Source: Pirellulaceae bacterium (GTDB lineage: Bacteria; Planctomycetota; Planctomycetia; Pirellulales; Pirellulaceae). Taken from it: DNA of 64,000 nt. Positions 63,939 through 64,000 of this stretch are shown here, one piece after another. The notes under the pieces are model-generated. The model did not search any database. It saw only the letters and a list, made by a program, of their open reading frames with translations, and was not told the origin of the DNA. The translations under genes were made by a program, and so were the position numbers. Location of the stretch: positions 1 to 64,000 of the forward strand of contig JAHDXO010000062.1 in the NCBI GenBank assembly GCA_023382975.1. The letters are read 5' to 3'. Each line of letters begins with the position of its first letter. The first letter of the stretch is position 1.

Positions 63939-64000
63939 CTGAATTCTCCTCGATCAAATCTTCCCATTACGGTTCGACATTCTCCGAAGTTCAGTAGAGT

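Overview
The window reads as chromosomal DNA of a planctomycete, most likely of the order Pirellulales. The evidence is: two giant exported proteins (5,295 and about 2,331 residues) with the LEPLE-x-R-H-LLA N-terminal signature, a 5'-truncated planctomycete-type prenyltransferase/squalene-oxidase repeat gene, many exported carbohydrate-active enzymes, GC-rich codon use that opens long antisense shadow frames, and dispersed hairpin repeats. The genus cannot be fixed from the sequence.

Region 1-11.5 kb is a rearranged patch plus an efflux locus. A DDE integrase-type transposase (642-1730) sits between two copies of a ~41 bp direct repeat. A group II intron maturase tail (2020-2405, minus) abuts a prenyltransferase gene that has lost its 5' half. 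An RND efflux system follows: an outer-membrane factor on the minus strand and tetR - hlyD - RND permease on the plus strand. The divergent control region between them exists twice as 114 bp direct repeats, with a MazEF-like toxin-antitoxin pair and a 117 bp palindromic MITE-like element in between. The RND permease lacks the usual Asp-Asp pair of TM4.

Region 11.6-27.5 kb is one minus-strand gene of 15.9 kb. It encodes two homologous beta-helix modules, each closed by a choice-of-anchor-Q-like domain, and a long array of autotransporter-type strand repeats that ends abruptly.

Region 27.5-41.5 kb holds a small membrane protein, an Lhr-like helicase with its catalytic centre deleted in frame, a membrane-anchored endonuclease/exonuclease/phosphatase-fold protein, an Rpn-type nuclease, and several exported enzymes for carbohydrate or glycoside turnover (GH-A-like protein, nucleoside-hydrolase-like protein with a binding module, beta-lactamase-fold hydrolase, DUF4038-like glycosidase, sialidase-like protein). 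A TPR protein and tRNA-Arg(CCG) follow. Repeats near the tRNA match the repeats at the left edge of the window in permuted order.

Region 41.6-64 kb holds the second giant exported protein (golvesin-like, choice-of-anchor-D, Calx-beta and matrixin-like metallopeptidase domains), a Tat-exported aldo/keto reductase, serine O-acetyltransferase, a bifunctional-nuclease-family protein, a 2,115-residue alpha-2-macroglobulin-like exported protein, two paralogous BNR-4 proteins, trmB, a FabZ-type dehydratase, and a 32-residue very basic protein.

The plausible biology is an environmental planctomycete that secretes many polysaccharide-active proteins and very large surface proteins. The most unusual items are the duplicated operator with a captured toxin-antitoxin pair, the RND permease with a Thr-Asn TM4 motif, the gene decay events, and the internally duplicated giant protein.
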